This document shows positions 34,479 to 42,586 of a stretch of DNA of 58,121 nucleotides, piece after piece. Position numbers and translations under genes: made by a program. The notes beneath the pieces were generated by a model. That model was given only the letters and a program-made list of their open reading frames with translations. It had not been told where the DNA came from and ran no database searches. The number at the start of each line of letters is the position of its first letter. The stretch's first letter is position 1. Source of the stretch: Pseudomonadota bacterium (GTDB lineage: Bacteria; Pseudomonadota; Gammaproteobacteria; Xanthomonadales; Xanthomonadaceae); the NCBI GenBank assembly GCA_023399815.1, contig JAEWOJ010000199.1, forward strand, positions 1 through 58,121. Direction: 5' to 3'.

Positions 34479-34847
34479 ATGAGCGACTACGAGAACAGCA
34501 CTCCGCCGCCGGTCGGCAGCTCCAGCTCCGATGACAACACCATCGCCATGCTGGTGCACCTGTCGGGCATCATCCTGGGCTTCATCGTGCCGCTGATCAT
34601 GTGGCTGGTGAACAAGGACAACCCGCAGAAGTCGTTCCTGACCGAGCAGTCCAAGGAGGCGCTCAACTTCCAGCTCACGCTGCTGGGCGTCTACATCATC
34701 GGCACGATCCTGACGATCATCCTGATCGGCGCGCTGATCAACTTCGCCGCATGGATCGCCTGCATCGTGTTCAGCATCATCGCCGGCCTGGCCGCCAACA
34801 AGGGCGAGCTCTACCGCTACCCGCTGTCGATCCGCCTGATCAAGTAA
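34479..34847 (+). CDS. DUF4870 small integral membrane protein
   Basis: A 122-residue protein. A Ser/Pro-rich polar N-terminus is followed by three hydrophobic segments at about 22-42, 66-88 and 92-108. DUF4870 signatures: HLSGIILGFIVPLIMWLVNKDN, then FLTEQSKEALNFQLTLLG and the closing YRYPLSIRLIK. Function unknown; the fold is related to Tic20/YvlD-type membrane proteins. AGAGGGA lies 8 bp before the ATG. A palindromic terminator follows at 34868. It is independent of pmbA (88 bp gap). Confidence 0.88.
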   Translation: MSDYENSTPPPVGSSSSDDNTIAMLVHLSGIILGFIVPLIMWLVNKDNPQKSFLTEQSKEALNFQLTLLGVYIIGTILTIILIGALINFAAWIACIVFSIIAGLAANKGELYRYPLSIRLIK

Positions 34848-34867
34848 TCCGGCGGCGACGCAACGCG

Positions 34868-34893
34868 AAAGGCCCGGGAATTCCCGGGCCTTT
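34868..34893. terminator. perfect palindromic terminator after the DUF4870 gene
   Basis: AAAGGCCCGGGAA and TTCCCGGGCCTTT form a continuous 26-bp palindrome with A and T ends. It can work on both strands, but only the DUF4870 transcript needs it: ispA reads away from it. Confidence 0.75.
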
Positions 34894-34976
34894 TCGTATA
34901 GGCAGGAGGGACGTGGGGCTTGCCCCGCATCCACGGGGTGATTCGGAAGGAGCGGCACCTTGTGGGTGCCACTCCT

Positions 34977-35855
34977 TCAATGCGAGCGGTGGATCGCCAG
35001 TTCGGCCAGGGCCGCCAGCGCGCCGGCGCGCGCGCCGAACGGCGCCAGCGCCTCGTGCATGCCGGCGGCCAGCGTTTCCAGCTGCGCCCTGGCGCCTTCC
35101 ATGCCCAGCAGCGCGGGGAAGGTGGACTTGTCCTGTGCCGCGTCCTTGCCGGCGGTCTTGCCCAGCTGCTCGGAGCTGGCCTCCACGTCGAGGATGTCGT
35201 CGCGCACCTGGAAGGCCAGGCCCAGCGCATCGGCGAATGCATCCAGCCGCGTCAGTTGCGCCTCGTCCGCGCCGCCGCACAGTGCGCCCATGCGCACCGC
35301 GGCGCGGATCAGCGCGCCGGTCTTGAGCGCGTGCATGCGCTCAAGACCGGCCAGCGGCTGCTGGCGGCCGGTGGCGTCGATGTCCAGCGCCTGCCCGCCG
35401 CACATGCCGGCCGCGCCGGAGGCGGTCGCGAGCGTGCGCAGGCAGGCCATCGCCAGCGCAGGCGGCAGGGGCGCTTCGGCGAGGATCTCGAAGGCGCGCG
35501 TCTGCAACGCGTCGCCGGCCAGGATCGCGGTGGCCTCGTCGAAGGCGACGTGCGTGGTCGGACGGCCGCGACGCAGGTCGTCGTCGTCCATCGCCGGCAG
35601 GTCGTCGTGCACCAGCGAATAGGCATGGACCAGTTCGACCGCGCTGGCCGGGGCGTCGAGCAGCGCCGGCTCGGCATCGAACAGGTGGCCGGCGGCGCGG
35701 ACCAGCAGCGGCCGCATGCGCTTGCCGCCGCCCAGCGCGGCGTAGCGCATGGCCTGGTGCAGGCGCTGCGGGGCGGTCTCGGGATCGGGGAGTACGGATT
35801 GCAGATGCTGTTCGGTGCGTGCGATCCAGCCGGCGAACAGGGCGTCAGTCGTCAT
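34977..35855 (-). CDS. ispA: (2E,6E)-farnesyl diphosphate synthase
   Basis: Condenses isopentenyl diphosphate with DMAPP and GPP to farnesyl diphosphate for isoprenoids (ubiquinone, undecaprenyl lipid carriers). 292 residues. The first Asp-rich motif is DDLPAMDDDDLRRGRPT, about residue 86, in the short-chain prenyltransferase form. The second is FQVRDDILDVEASSEQLGK, about 221. GGKRMRPLLV near the start and the AGKDAAQDKSTFPALLG segment complete the family pattern. Its start overlaps the xseB stop by 11 bp, so the two are translationally coupled. Confidence 0.96.
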   Translation of the reverse strand: MTTDALFAGWIARTEQHLQSVLPDPETAPQRLHQAMRYAALGGGKRMRPLLVRAAGHLFDAEPALLDAPASAVELVHAYSLVHDDLPAMDDDDLRRGRPTTHVAFDEATAILAGDALQTRAFEILAEAPLPPALAMACLRTLATASGAAGMCGGQALDIDATGRQQPLAGLERMHALKTGALIRAAVRMGALCGGADEAQLTRLDAFADALGLAFQVRDDILDVEASSEQLGKTAGKDAAQDKSTFPALLGMEGARAQLETLAAGMHEALAPFGARAGALAALAELAIHRSH

Positions 35856-36105
35856 TGCCGATGGGGTCGAACGGTTCGGACTTGTCCGGCTGCGCCGGGT
35901 CGCTGAGCAGGCGCACGCGCAGTTCGGCCTGTTCCAGCGCCTGCTGGCATTGCCGGTACAGGCCGACGCCGCGCTCGTAGGCGGCCAGCGACTGCTCCAG
36001 GCTCAGCTCGCCGGTTTCCATCTTCTCCACCAGTTGCTCCAGTTCTTCCAGCGACTGCTCGAAGTGGGCGACCGGCGAGGTCTCGTTGGGGGACTTCTTG
36101 GCCAT
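35845..36105 (-). CDS. xseB: exodeoxyribonuclease VII small subunit
   Basis: An 86-residue helical protein that joins XseA to make exonuclease VII, which degrades single-stranded DNA. FEQSLEELEQLVEKMETGELSLEQSLAAYERGV is the diagnostic block, followed by CQQALEQAELRVRLL. The start at 36105 (MAKKSPNETSP) was picked because the open frame upstream is a shadow of tilS. The 3' end overlaps ispA by 11 bp, the common xseB-ispA pairing. xseA is not in the window. Confidence 0.95.
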   Translation of the reverse strand: MAKKSPNETSPVAHFEQSLEELEQLVEKMETGELSLEQSLAAYERGVGLYRQCQQALEQAELRVRLLSDPAQPDKSEPFDPIGNDD

Positions 36106-36137
36106 GGCGGGAAGTGTGAGCGGCGCGCGGGAACGGG

Positions 36138-37436
36138 TCAATTCGCCGTGCCCGGCGCATGCCAGCGCAGGCGCGCAGCGCGGGCCTGCAACCAGTCGTG
36201 CAGGGCGGTCGAGACGATCCGGTCGCCGGCGGCCAGCACCTGCGCGCCATCGCACAGCAGCGGCAGGTGCGGGCGTAGCCAGGGCGGGGTGTCGGAGGCC
36301 TGCAGCCGGTGCTTGAGCAGGTGCGAATGGGCGCGGCCGGGCAGGTGGATGCGCTCGCCGCCCCGGCGTTGCCGCACGCGCAGCGGCGCGTCGAAGGCGG
36401 GAGCGCCACGCAGTTCCAGCACGCCGCCATCGGGCAGCGGCAGGGGCGCGCGGCCCTCCCAGTCGGCCTGCCAGCCGGCGGGCCAGGCGGGCAGGTCGCC
36501 GACGGCGTGCAGGCGGTCGCGCCAGCGGACGATGCGTGCTTCCCGCCAGCGGAATTCCGCCTGCCGGTCGTGGCCCGCGCCGAGCAGGTCGTGCTGGATG
36601 CGGGCCACGCCGTTGCCCGGCAGTGGCGGCAGGCCGCGTTGCCGCACCCACAGGCGCAGCACGCGGGCACGCGCGGGCGCCGGCAACGCCAGAAGGGCGG
36701 CGACCGACAAGGTAGCCGCGTCGTCGATGCAGGCGAGCAATGCCCGTTCGTCGTGCGCCTGCAGCAGGTCGGTGGCCTCGCCGGCGAGCGCGGCGCTGCG
36801 CGCGAACATGGCCGCGGCCTCGTGCCAGCGCCCGGCCAGCAGCGGCATCACCGTGTTGCGCAGGAAATTGCGGTCGTAGGCGTCGTGGCGGTTGCTGGGG
36901 TCTTCGATCCAGTGCAGGCGGTGCTGCCTGGCATGGGCTTCCAGCGCGGCGCGCGGCGCGTGCAGCAGGGGCCGCCACAACTGGCCGGCGGCGAAGTCGC
37001 GGCGTTCGCGCATCGCCGCCAGTCCCTCCACGCCGGAGCCGCGCAGGGCGCGCAGCAGGAAGGTCTCGGCCTGGTCGTCGCGATGGTGCGCCAGCGCCAG
37101 CCATTCGCCCGGCCGCAGCAGTCCGGCGAACGCGGCATGGCGGGCATGGCGCGCGGCCGCTTCCAGGCCCTCGCCGGCCCCGGCATCCACCCGCACGCGC
37201 ACGATGTGCAGCGGCACCTGCCACGTGTCGCAGACGCGCTGGCAATGCGCGGCCCAGTCGTCGGCCCCGGCCTGCAGGCCATGGTGCACGTGCACGGCGC
37301 GCAGGCCCGTCCCGCGTCGCAGCGGGTCGCCCGCCAGCAGGTGCAGCAGCACGGTGGAATCCAGGCCGCCGCTGAAACCGACCAGCACTGCGGGTGCGTC
37401 GGTGGCATCCAGCAAGGAAGGGGAAAGAGGCGTCAT
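36138..37436 (-). CDS. tilS: tRNA(Ile)-lysidine synthase
   Basis: Modifies the wobble C34 of the minor tRNA-Ile to lysidine, changing its specificity from Met to Ile. 432 residues. The PP-loop ATPase motif SGGLDSTVLLHLLAGD lies near residue 20. LAHHRDDQAETFLLRALRGSG and SNRHDAYDRNFLRNTVMPLL are conserved substrate-binding blocks. The C-terminal TilS substrate-binding and C domains are present (LRVRQRRGGERIHLPGRAHSHLLK; PPWLRPHLPLL). It lies 32 bp before xseB on the same strand, suggesting a tilS-xseB-ispA operon. A REP dimer starts 10 bp upstream of its start codon. Confidence 0.96.
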   Translation of the reverse strand: MTPLSPSLLDATDAPAVLVGFSGGLDSTVLLHLLAGDPLRRGTGLRAVHVHHGLQAGADDWAAHCQRVCDTWQVPLHIVRVRVDAGAGEGLEAAARHARHAAFAGLLRPGEWLALAHHRDDQAETFLLRALRGSGVEGLAAMRERRDFAAGQLWRPLLHAPRAALEAHARQHRLHWIEDPSNRHDAYDRNFLRNTVMPLLAGRWHEAAAMFARSAALAGEATDLLQAHDERALLACIDDAATLSVAALLALPAPARARVLRLWVRQRGLPPLPGNGVARIQHDLLGAGHDRQAEFRWREARIVRWRDRLHAVGDLPAWPAGWQADWEGRAPLPLPDGGVLELRGAPAFDAPLRVRQRRGGERIHLPGRAHSHLLKHRLQASDTPPWLRPHLPLLCDGAQVLAAGDRIVSTALHDWLQARAARLRWHAPGTAN

Positions 37437-37446
37437 GGCGGGAATT

Positions 37447-37502
37447 GTAGGAGCGACGCCAGTCGCGAGGGGCTTTTACCGGTAATGCCCCGTCGCTCCT
37501 AC
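37447..37502. repeat. GTAGGAGCG inverted REP dimer
   Basis: GTAGGAGCGACGCCAGTCGC at the left and GTCGCTCCTAC at the right, with an imperfect middle. It starts 10 bp upstream of the tilS start codon. Confidence 0.85.
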
Positions 37503-37522
37503 AGGCGGCTTCGCAGGGGGCG

Positions 37523-37614
37523 GTGGGTGCCGACCGTTGGTCGGCACTGTCGGCCCGGGCGTCGCAATACCCCGGCACCTGCGCGCCACCGCCCGACCAA
37601 CGGTCGGGCGCTAC
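37523..37614. repeat. paired GCCGACCGTTGGTCGGC palindromes (GTAG-type)
   Basis: TGCCGACCGTTGGTCGGCA (37528-37546) faces CGCCCGACCAACGGTCGGGC followed by CTAC (to 37614). This is a third GTAG palindrome subfamily, with its own stem sequence. The left head is degenerate (GTGG). Confidence 0.75.
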
Positions 37615-37650
37615 CGGCATACCCGTCAATTTCAGCTCAACTGCAATGAG

Positions 37651-37672
37651 AAAGGCACCGCAAGGTGCCTTT
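37651..37672. terminator. short hairpin between repeats
   Basis: AAAGGCACC and GGTGCCTTT around GCAA form a 9-bp stem. It could terminate the minus-strand phosphatase transcript, although it is about 270 bp past its stop. Confidence 0.45.
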
Positions 37673-37680
37673 CCATGTGT

Positions 37681-37749
37681 GTAGGAGCGACGCCAGTCGC
37701 GAGGGGGGCTCCATCGGGAAAGCCCCATCGCGACTGGCGTCGCTCCTAC
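37681..37749. repeat. GTAGGAGCG inverted REP dimer
   Basis: GTAGGAGCGACGCCAGTCGC is mirrored by CGACTGGCGTCGCTCCTAC after a 25-30 bp GC-rich spacer. It is near-identical to 37447-37502. Confidence 0.9.
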
Positions 37750-37945
37750 AGGAGGCTTGGCGGTCGCGGAAAGAAGTGGCCGCCGACCATCGGGATGTGG
37801 TCGGCGATGTCGGGTTCGCCGGGGCGGCAACCTTCCCGCGGCGGCAGGTCGGGCAGTTCCGGCAGCCGGCTGCGGCCGCCATCGCGGCGGCCGCGAACAG
37901 GGCCAGCGGCAGCGGCGCGGCCGCCGGCTGGGAACGCGGCCCGCC

Positions 37946-39643
37946 TTACGGCGCCTTGCGCTCGAACTTCACCGGCTGCGGCAGTTCCACCGGCACGCCC
38001 TGCGCGTTGCAGGTGCCCTGCGCGCACAGGCGCTGGCGCAGGCGCGGGGTGGCCTGCACGATCAGGTGGTAGATCGCGTTCTGTTCCATGGTGCCGCGCA
38101 CCGCGGCGCTGCCTGGGCCGCGCGCCCAGATGCCGACGTCCTCGCCGCCGTGCGACTCGGCCTTGGCCGGGACCAGCGCTTCCTGCATGTAGTCCGGGTG
38201 CTCGGTGTCGACGTCGATCAGGTCCGGGCGGCCGCGCGCCGGCTCGTAGCTGCTGGGCGCGTGCGGGAACGTCTTCGGCCCGGCCGGCTGCTGGTTGCTG
38301 GCGCCGGTGTAGCCGGGGCCGTTGGCGTAGCTGAGCGTGGTGTAGGGCAGGCCGGTGGCGTCGCGGGCCAGGTCGAGGCCGCCGGCGCCGTCTTCGCCGC
38401 CCTTGTCCTTGACCTTGCCCAGGATCGGGTTGCCGCGCGCCGGGTAGCCGACGAAGTTGAGCGTGTGCGAGTGGTCGGCGGTGACGATGATCAGGGTGTC
38501 GTCGGCCGAGGTCGCCTCGACCGCCGCGCGCACCGCGTCGGACATCGCGATGGTGTCGCCGAGCGCGCGGGCGGCGTTGCCGCTGTGGTTGGCGTGGTCG
38601 ATGCGCGCGCCTTCCACCATCAGCACATAGCCTTCCCGGTGCGTGGACAGGGTGGCGATGGCGGCGCGGGTCAGGTCGGCCAGCGACGGCTCGCCGGCCG
38701 GGTCCCTGGCGCGGTCCAGCTCGTACTGCATGTGGTCGGGCTCGAACAGGCCCAGCAGCGCCAGCGCGCCGGCCGCGGCCGCGAGCTGCCCGGCGTTCCA
38801 CACGTAGGCGCCCTGCGGATGCGCCGCCTGCCACTCGGCCACCAGGTTGCGGCCGTCCAGACGCAGGCCGACCTTGTCGGCGTACTCGGGGTCCTGCTCG
38901 TTGACGGTGGTGAACTGGCCGCGGCCGCCGCCCAGGGCGACCAGCGGGCCGCGGCCGAAGCGCGCAGTCGACAGCAGCTGCTGGGCGATGTCCGTGCAGC
39001 CGGCGGCGCGGGCGCTTTCCGGCAGGTCGGTGTCGTTCTCCCAGTTGCGGTCCGGGGAGCTGGCGTAGGTCGCGGCCGGGGTGGCGTGGGTCAGCCGCGC
39101 GGTGGAGACCACGCCGGTGGCCATGCCGGCGCTGTCGGCCAGCTGCAGCCAGCTCAGCACGTGCTTGCCCAGGCTGTCGGCGCAGTCGTTGCGCTGGCCG
39201 GCGCTGACGCCGATCGCGCCCATGTGGGTCTTCACCCCGCTCATGATCGCGGTCATGGTGCCGGCCGAGTCGGGGGTCTGCGAGTCGGTGTTGTAGGTCT
39301 TGCTGAAGGCGGTGGCCGGGAAGCGCTCCCACGACAGCAGGTTCTCCTCGCCCGAGCCGCCGTGGCGCTGGCCTTCGAGGATGCGCGCGGCGGCCACCGT
39401 GGTCAGGCTCATGCCGTCGCCCAGGAACAGGATCACGTTCTTCGCCTTGCCGGCCATCGCGCCGTTGGCGGCGGCCTGCGCCGCGCCGTTGCGGTACCAC
39501 CACTGCGGGGTCTCGCCCTGCGGGTGGCTGACCGCCGCGATGTCGACGGCGACCGCCTGCGGGGCCTTGGGCGCGGCACTGCTGGCGCAGGCGCCGAGCA
39601 GCAGGGTGGACAGGGCGGCGAACAGGGATGTGGCGTGGCGCAT
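37946..39643 (-). CDS. lipoprotein alkaline phosphatase (PhoA family)
   Basis: A 565-residue phosphomonoesterase releasing phosphate from organic esters in the periplasm or at the outer membrane. The Met at 39643 gives a signal ending in lipobox LLGAC (STLLLGACASS), so the mature protein is lipid-anchored. Metal and catalytic motifs: ILFLGDGMS (metal Asp), TPDSAGTMTAIMSG (nucleophile Ser), MVEGARIDHANHSGN (metal ligands) and TADHSHTLNFVG (Asp-His). It is longer than E. coli PhoA (about 470) because of an insertion before HGGEDVGIWARGPG. It is divergent from the symporter gene. No Pho box could be picked out by eye. Confidence 0.93.
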   Translation of the reverse strand: MRHATSLFAALSTLLLGACASSAAPKAPQAVAVDIAAVSHPQGETPQWWYRNGAAQAAANGAMAGKAKNVILFLGDGMSLTTVAAARILEGQRHGGSGEENLLSWERFPATAFSKTYNTDSQTPDSAGTMTAIMSGVKTHMGAIGVSAGQRNDCADSLGKHVLSWLQLADSAGMATGVVSTARLTHATPAATYASSPDRNWENDTDLPESARAAGCTDIAQQLLSTARFGRGPLVALGGGRGQFTTVNEQDPEYADKVGLRLDGRNLVAEWQAAHPQGAYVWNAGQLAAAAGALALLGLFEPDHMQYELDRARDPAGEPSLADLTRAAIATLSTHREGYVLMVEGARIDHANHSGNAARALGDTIAMSDAVRAAVEATSADDTLIIVTADHSHTLNFVGYPARGNPILGKVKDKGGEDGAGGLDLARDATGLPYTTLSYANGPGYTGASNQQPAGPKTFPHAPSSYEPARGRPDLIDVDTEHPDYMQEALVPAKAESHGGEDVGIWARGPGSAAVRGTMEQNAIYHLIVQATPRLRQRLCAQGTCNAQGVPVELPQPVKFERKAP

Positions 39644-39790
39644 GCGATCGACCAGGAATCCGGAACAGGCGGCCATTATGACGATCTGGAAAAGGCATGC
39701 CGATGACACGCAGCTTTTCCGCACGGGGATCGTGCCGCCACCGGGCATGCGCTATCGTGCCGGTCCCTGAAAATTTCCCGGGTCACTCCT

Positions 39791-41101
39791 ATGAAGCTGG
39801 TTTCTGCCTGGTTGCGGATTCCGTTCTGGCAGCGCGTGGCAGGCGGCTTCGTGCTCGGTGCGCTCGCCGGCTGGGTGCTGGGCCCGGCCGCCGACGCCTG
39901 GTTCGGCCCGCTGGGCGAGCTGTACGTCACCCTGATCAAGATGATCGCCGTGCCGCTGGTGTTCTTCGCGGTGATCAGCGCCATCGGCTCGCTGCACGGG
40001 CAGAAGTCGCTGGCCGCGCTGGGCGGGCGTACCTTCCTGTGGTTCATCGTCACCGCCGTGCTGGCGGTGTGCGTCGGCCTGGGGGTGGGCACGCTGATGC
40101 AGCCTGGCACCGGCGGGCTGAGCCTGGCGATGGACAGCGCCTACACCCCGCGCGACGTGCCGTCGGTGGTCAAGGTGCTGATGGACGTGGTGCCGGCCAA
40201 CGTGTTCTACGCGCTGTCGGGCATCGGCACCCGGATCAACGCCGCCGGCGAGACCGTGCTGGCCGCCGGCCGCGGCTCGATCCTGCCGGTGATCTTCTTC
40301 GCCGGCCTGCTGGGCTTTGCGATGGTCAAGCTCGGCGACAAGGTCGGCGAGGCGCGCAGGCTGACCGGGCAGATGAGCGAGATCATGATCCAGGTCACGC
40401 GCTTCGTGCTGGAGATGACCCCGCTGGGCACCTTCGGCCTGATCGCCGGCCTGGTCGGCAGCTACGGCTTCGAGAAGCTGCTGCCGCTGGGCAATTTCGT
40501 GCTGGCGCTGTACGTGGCCTGCGCGCTGCAGATCGTGGTGGTCTACAGCGGCCTGCTGCTGGCGCACGGGCTGAACCCGATCAAGTTCTTCCGCGGCGCC
40601 GCGCCGGGCATGCAGGTGGCGTTCGTGGCCTCGTCGAGCTTCGCGGCGATGCCGGTGGCGATGCGCTCGGTCACCGCCAACCTCGGCGTCAACAAGGACT
40701 ATGCCTCGTTCGCGGTGCCGCTGGGCGCCAGCATCAAGATGGACGGCTGCGGCGCGATCTACCCGGCGTTGTGCGCGGTGTTCATCGCCCAGTACACCGG
40801 CGTGCCCTTGACCCCGGAGCAGTACGTGGTGGTGCTGATCGCCTCGGTGCTGGGCAGCTTCGGCACCGCCGGCGTGCCGGGCACGGCGGTGGTGATGGCC
40901 ACGGTGGTGCTGAGCGCGGCCAAGCTGCCGCTGGAGACCATCGGCTACCTGTACGCCATCGACCGCGTGCTGGACATGATGCGGACCATGACCAACGTCA
41001 CCGGGCAGATGGTGGTGCCGGTGATCGTGGCCAAGGAGACCGGGCTGCTGGACCGGCAGGTCTACGACGCCCCGGCCAGCGCCGGCGTCGGGGTGGATTG
41101 A
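39791..41101 (+). CDS. dicarboxylate/amino acid:cation symporter (DAACS family)
   Basis: A 436-residue inner-membrane carrier of the GltP/DctA type, which takes up glutamate/aspartate or C4-dicarboxylates with protons or sodium. About eight membrane helices and two re-entrant loops are expected. The HP1 serine-rich loop reads FVASSSFAAMPVAMRS (usual form SSS-T). The NMDGT-like motif is replaced by KMDGCGAIYPALCAVF, and HP2 reads GSFGTAGVPGTAVVMATVVL. The MDGC variant keeps the Asp but has Cys for Thr, which may alter substrate choice. A small hairpin follows at 41165. The gene lies upstream of the M16 pair but has its own spacing (107 bp). Confidence 0.93.
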   Translation: MKLVSAWLRIPFWQRVAGGFVLGALAGWVLGPAADAWFGPLGELYVTLIKMIAVPLVFFAVISAIGSLHGQKSLAALGGRTFLWFIVTAVLAVCVGLGVGTLMQPGTGGLSLAMDSAYTPRDVPSVVKVLMDVVPANVFYALSGIGTRINAAGETVLAAGRGSILPVIFFAGLLGFAMVKLGDKVGEARRLTGQMSEIMIQVTRFVLEMTPLGTFGLIAGLVGSYGFEKLLPLGNFVLALYVACALQIVVVYSGLLLAHGLNPIKFFRGAAPGMQVAFVASSSFAAMPVAMRSVTANLGVNKDYASFAVPLGASIKMDGCGAIYPALCAVFIAQYTGVPLTPEQYVVVLIASVLGSFGTAGVPGTAVVMATVVLSAAKLPLETIGYLYAIDRVLDMMRTMTNVTGQMVVPVIVAKETGLLDRQVYDAPASAGVGVD

Positions 41102-41164
41102 GCGCCGCCGCCGGGGCCATGACCTCCGGCGGATACCCGCGCACCGCGGGCGCATTATGGTGCC

Positions 41165-41184
41165 GGCAGGCCGTCCGGCCTGCC
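41165..41184 (+). terminator. short GC hairpin after the symporter gene
   Basis: GGCAGGCCG and CGGCCTGCC are separated by only two bases. It lies 64 bp after the symporter stop and 25 bp before the M16 start. Weak as a terminator because no T tract follows. Confidence 0.35.
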
Positions 41185-41208
41185 CACGACAACGAAAGGA
41201 GTCGCTCC

Positions 41209-42576
41209 ATGATGCTGCAACGCATGCTCCTGCTGGCCGGCTGCGCGCTGGCCGGCACGGCGGCCGCCGCCAACGCCGACCAGTGGCGGGTGCCGGTGGC
41301 GGTCGAGAAACTCGACAATGGCCTGACCGTGGTGGTCTCCGAGGACCACAGCGCGCCGGTGGTCGGCATCAGCGTGGTCTACCACGTCGGCATGCGCCTG
41401 GAACCGCGCAACCGCACCGGCTTCGCGCACCTGTTCGAGCACCTGATGTTCCAGGGCACGCCGGAGGCGCGCAAGGGCGTGTTCGACAGCGTGATCACCG
41501 GCGGCGGCGGCCGCAACAACGGTTCCACCCGCGCCGATTTCACCAACTACATCGAGACCGCGCCGGTATCGGCGCTGGAGCCGATGCTGTGGCTGGAAGC
41601 GGACCGGATGCGCACGCTGGACTTCAACCCGGAGACGCTGAAGAACCAGCAGGACGTGGTCAAGGAGGAAATCCGCAACAACGTCCAGAACCAGCCCTAC
41701 GGCGGCTTCATGTGGATCGACATCGGCCAGCATGCGTTCTCCAGGTGGGAGAACAACCATGACGGCTATGGCAGCTTCCACGACCTGGAGAACGCCAGCC
41801 TCGACGACGTGCGCGCCTTCCACCGCGATTTCTACGGCCCCAACAACGCGGTGCTGTCCATCGCCGGCGACGTCACCCCGGAGCAGGGCTTCGCCCTGGC
41901 CAGGCGCTATTTCGGCGACATCCCGGCGCGGCCGACGCCGCCGCGCCCGGACTACAGGGAAGGGCTGAACACCAAAGAGATCCGCCTGCAGCAGTCCGAC
42001 GCGCTGGCGCAGGTGCCGGCACTGGCGATCGGCTGGAAGATGCCCGACCGCGGCAGCCGCGACCAGGCGCCGATGGCGGTGCTGGGCGCGCTGCTGGCCG
42101 AGGGCGAGGCCTCGCGCCTGCACCAGGGGCTGGTCAAGGGGCGCCAGCTGGCCTTGAACGTCGAGTCGCTCTACGGCCTGACCAGCGCCTGGGAATACGA
42201 CGGCCCGACCCTGTTCGTGGTGTTCGCGCTGTACAAGCCCGACCACGACGCCGACGCGGTGCTGTCGGCCGTCGATGCGGAGATCGCCAGGGTGGCGAGC
42301 GACGGCGTGGACGCGGCGACCCTGGCGCGGGTCAAGACCCAGCTGCTGGCGCAGTGGTACGACGGCCTGGAGATGTTCCTGGACCGTGCCGACACCCTGG
42401 CCAAGCTGCAGACCCTGTGGGGCGACGCCGGCGTGGTCAACCGCATTCCCGGCTGGATCGAGGCAGTCAGCGCCGCCGACGTGCAGCGCGCCGCGCGTAC
42501 CTACCTGACCACCGCCAACCGCACCGTCATCGACCGCAAGCCGGCGGCGATGCTGGCCCCCGCCGAGCAGAAGTGA
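41209..42576 (+). CDS. M16 family zinc peptidase, catalytic subunit
   Basis: A 455-residue exported pitrilysin-family protease. It has a signal peptide (LLLAGCALAGTAAAANA) and the inverted zinc motif HLFEH (FAHLFEHLMFQGTPEA, about residue 76), with the downstream Glu in the VKEEIRNNVQNQPYGG helix about 70 residues later. AGGAG lies 7 bp before the tandem ATG ATG start. The C-terminal half has the inactive M16 repeat. It is followed 10 bp later by a second M16 gene lacking the zinc motif. Such pairs form periplasmic heterodimers that degrade peptides. The LAGC in the signal could instead be a lipobox; Ala-rich cleavage looks as likely. Confidence 0.92.
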   Translation: MMLQRMLLLAGCALAGTAAAANADQWRVPVAVEKLDNGLTVVVSEDHSAPVVGISVVYHVGMRLEPRNRTGFAHLFEHLMFQGTPEARKGVFDSVITGGGGRNNGSTRADFTNYIETAPVSALEPMLWLEADRMRTLDFNPETLKNQQDVVKEEIRNNVQNQPYGGFMWIDIGQHAFSRWENNHDGYGSFHDLENASLDDVRAFHRDFYGPNNAVLSIAGDVTPEQGFALARRYFGDIPARPTPPRPDYREGLNTKEIRLQQSDALAQVPALAIGWKMPDRGSRDQAPMAVLGALLAEGEASRLHQGLVKGRQLALNVESLYGLTSAWEYDGPTLFVVFALYKPDHDADAVLSAVDAEIARVASDGVDAATLARVKTQLLAQWYDGLEMFLDRADTLAKLQTLWGDAGVVNRIPGWIEAVSAADVQRAARTYLTTANRTVIDRKPAAMLAPAEQK

Positions 42577-42586
42577 GGACACCGCC

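Larger units (their letters stand above)
37437..37945. other. repeat-filled region between tilS and the alkaline phosphatase
   Basis: 509 bp without a confident gene. It holds two GTAGGAGCG dimers, a third palindromic pair (37523-37614) and a short hairpin (37651-37672). Next to the phosphatase stop (37752-37945) the minus strand reads LALFAAAAMAAAAGC and then CRNCPTC in one frame, and EPDIADHIPMVGGHFFPRPP in another. This looks like a broken small lipoprotein, but no start codon is present. Confidence 0.5.

Noticed and set aside
37437..37945. CRISPR-like cluster of repeats upstream of tilS
   Set aside because: The repeats are palindromic dimers facing each other, with unequal spacing and no cas genes. 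They fit GTAG-type REP elements.
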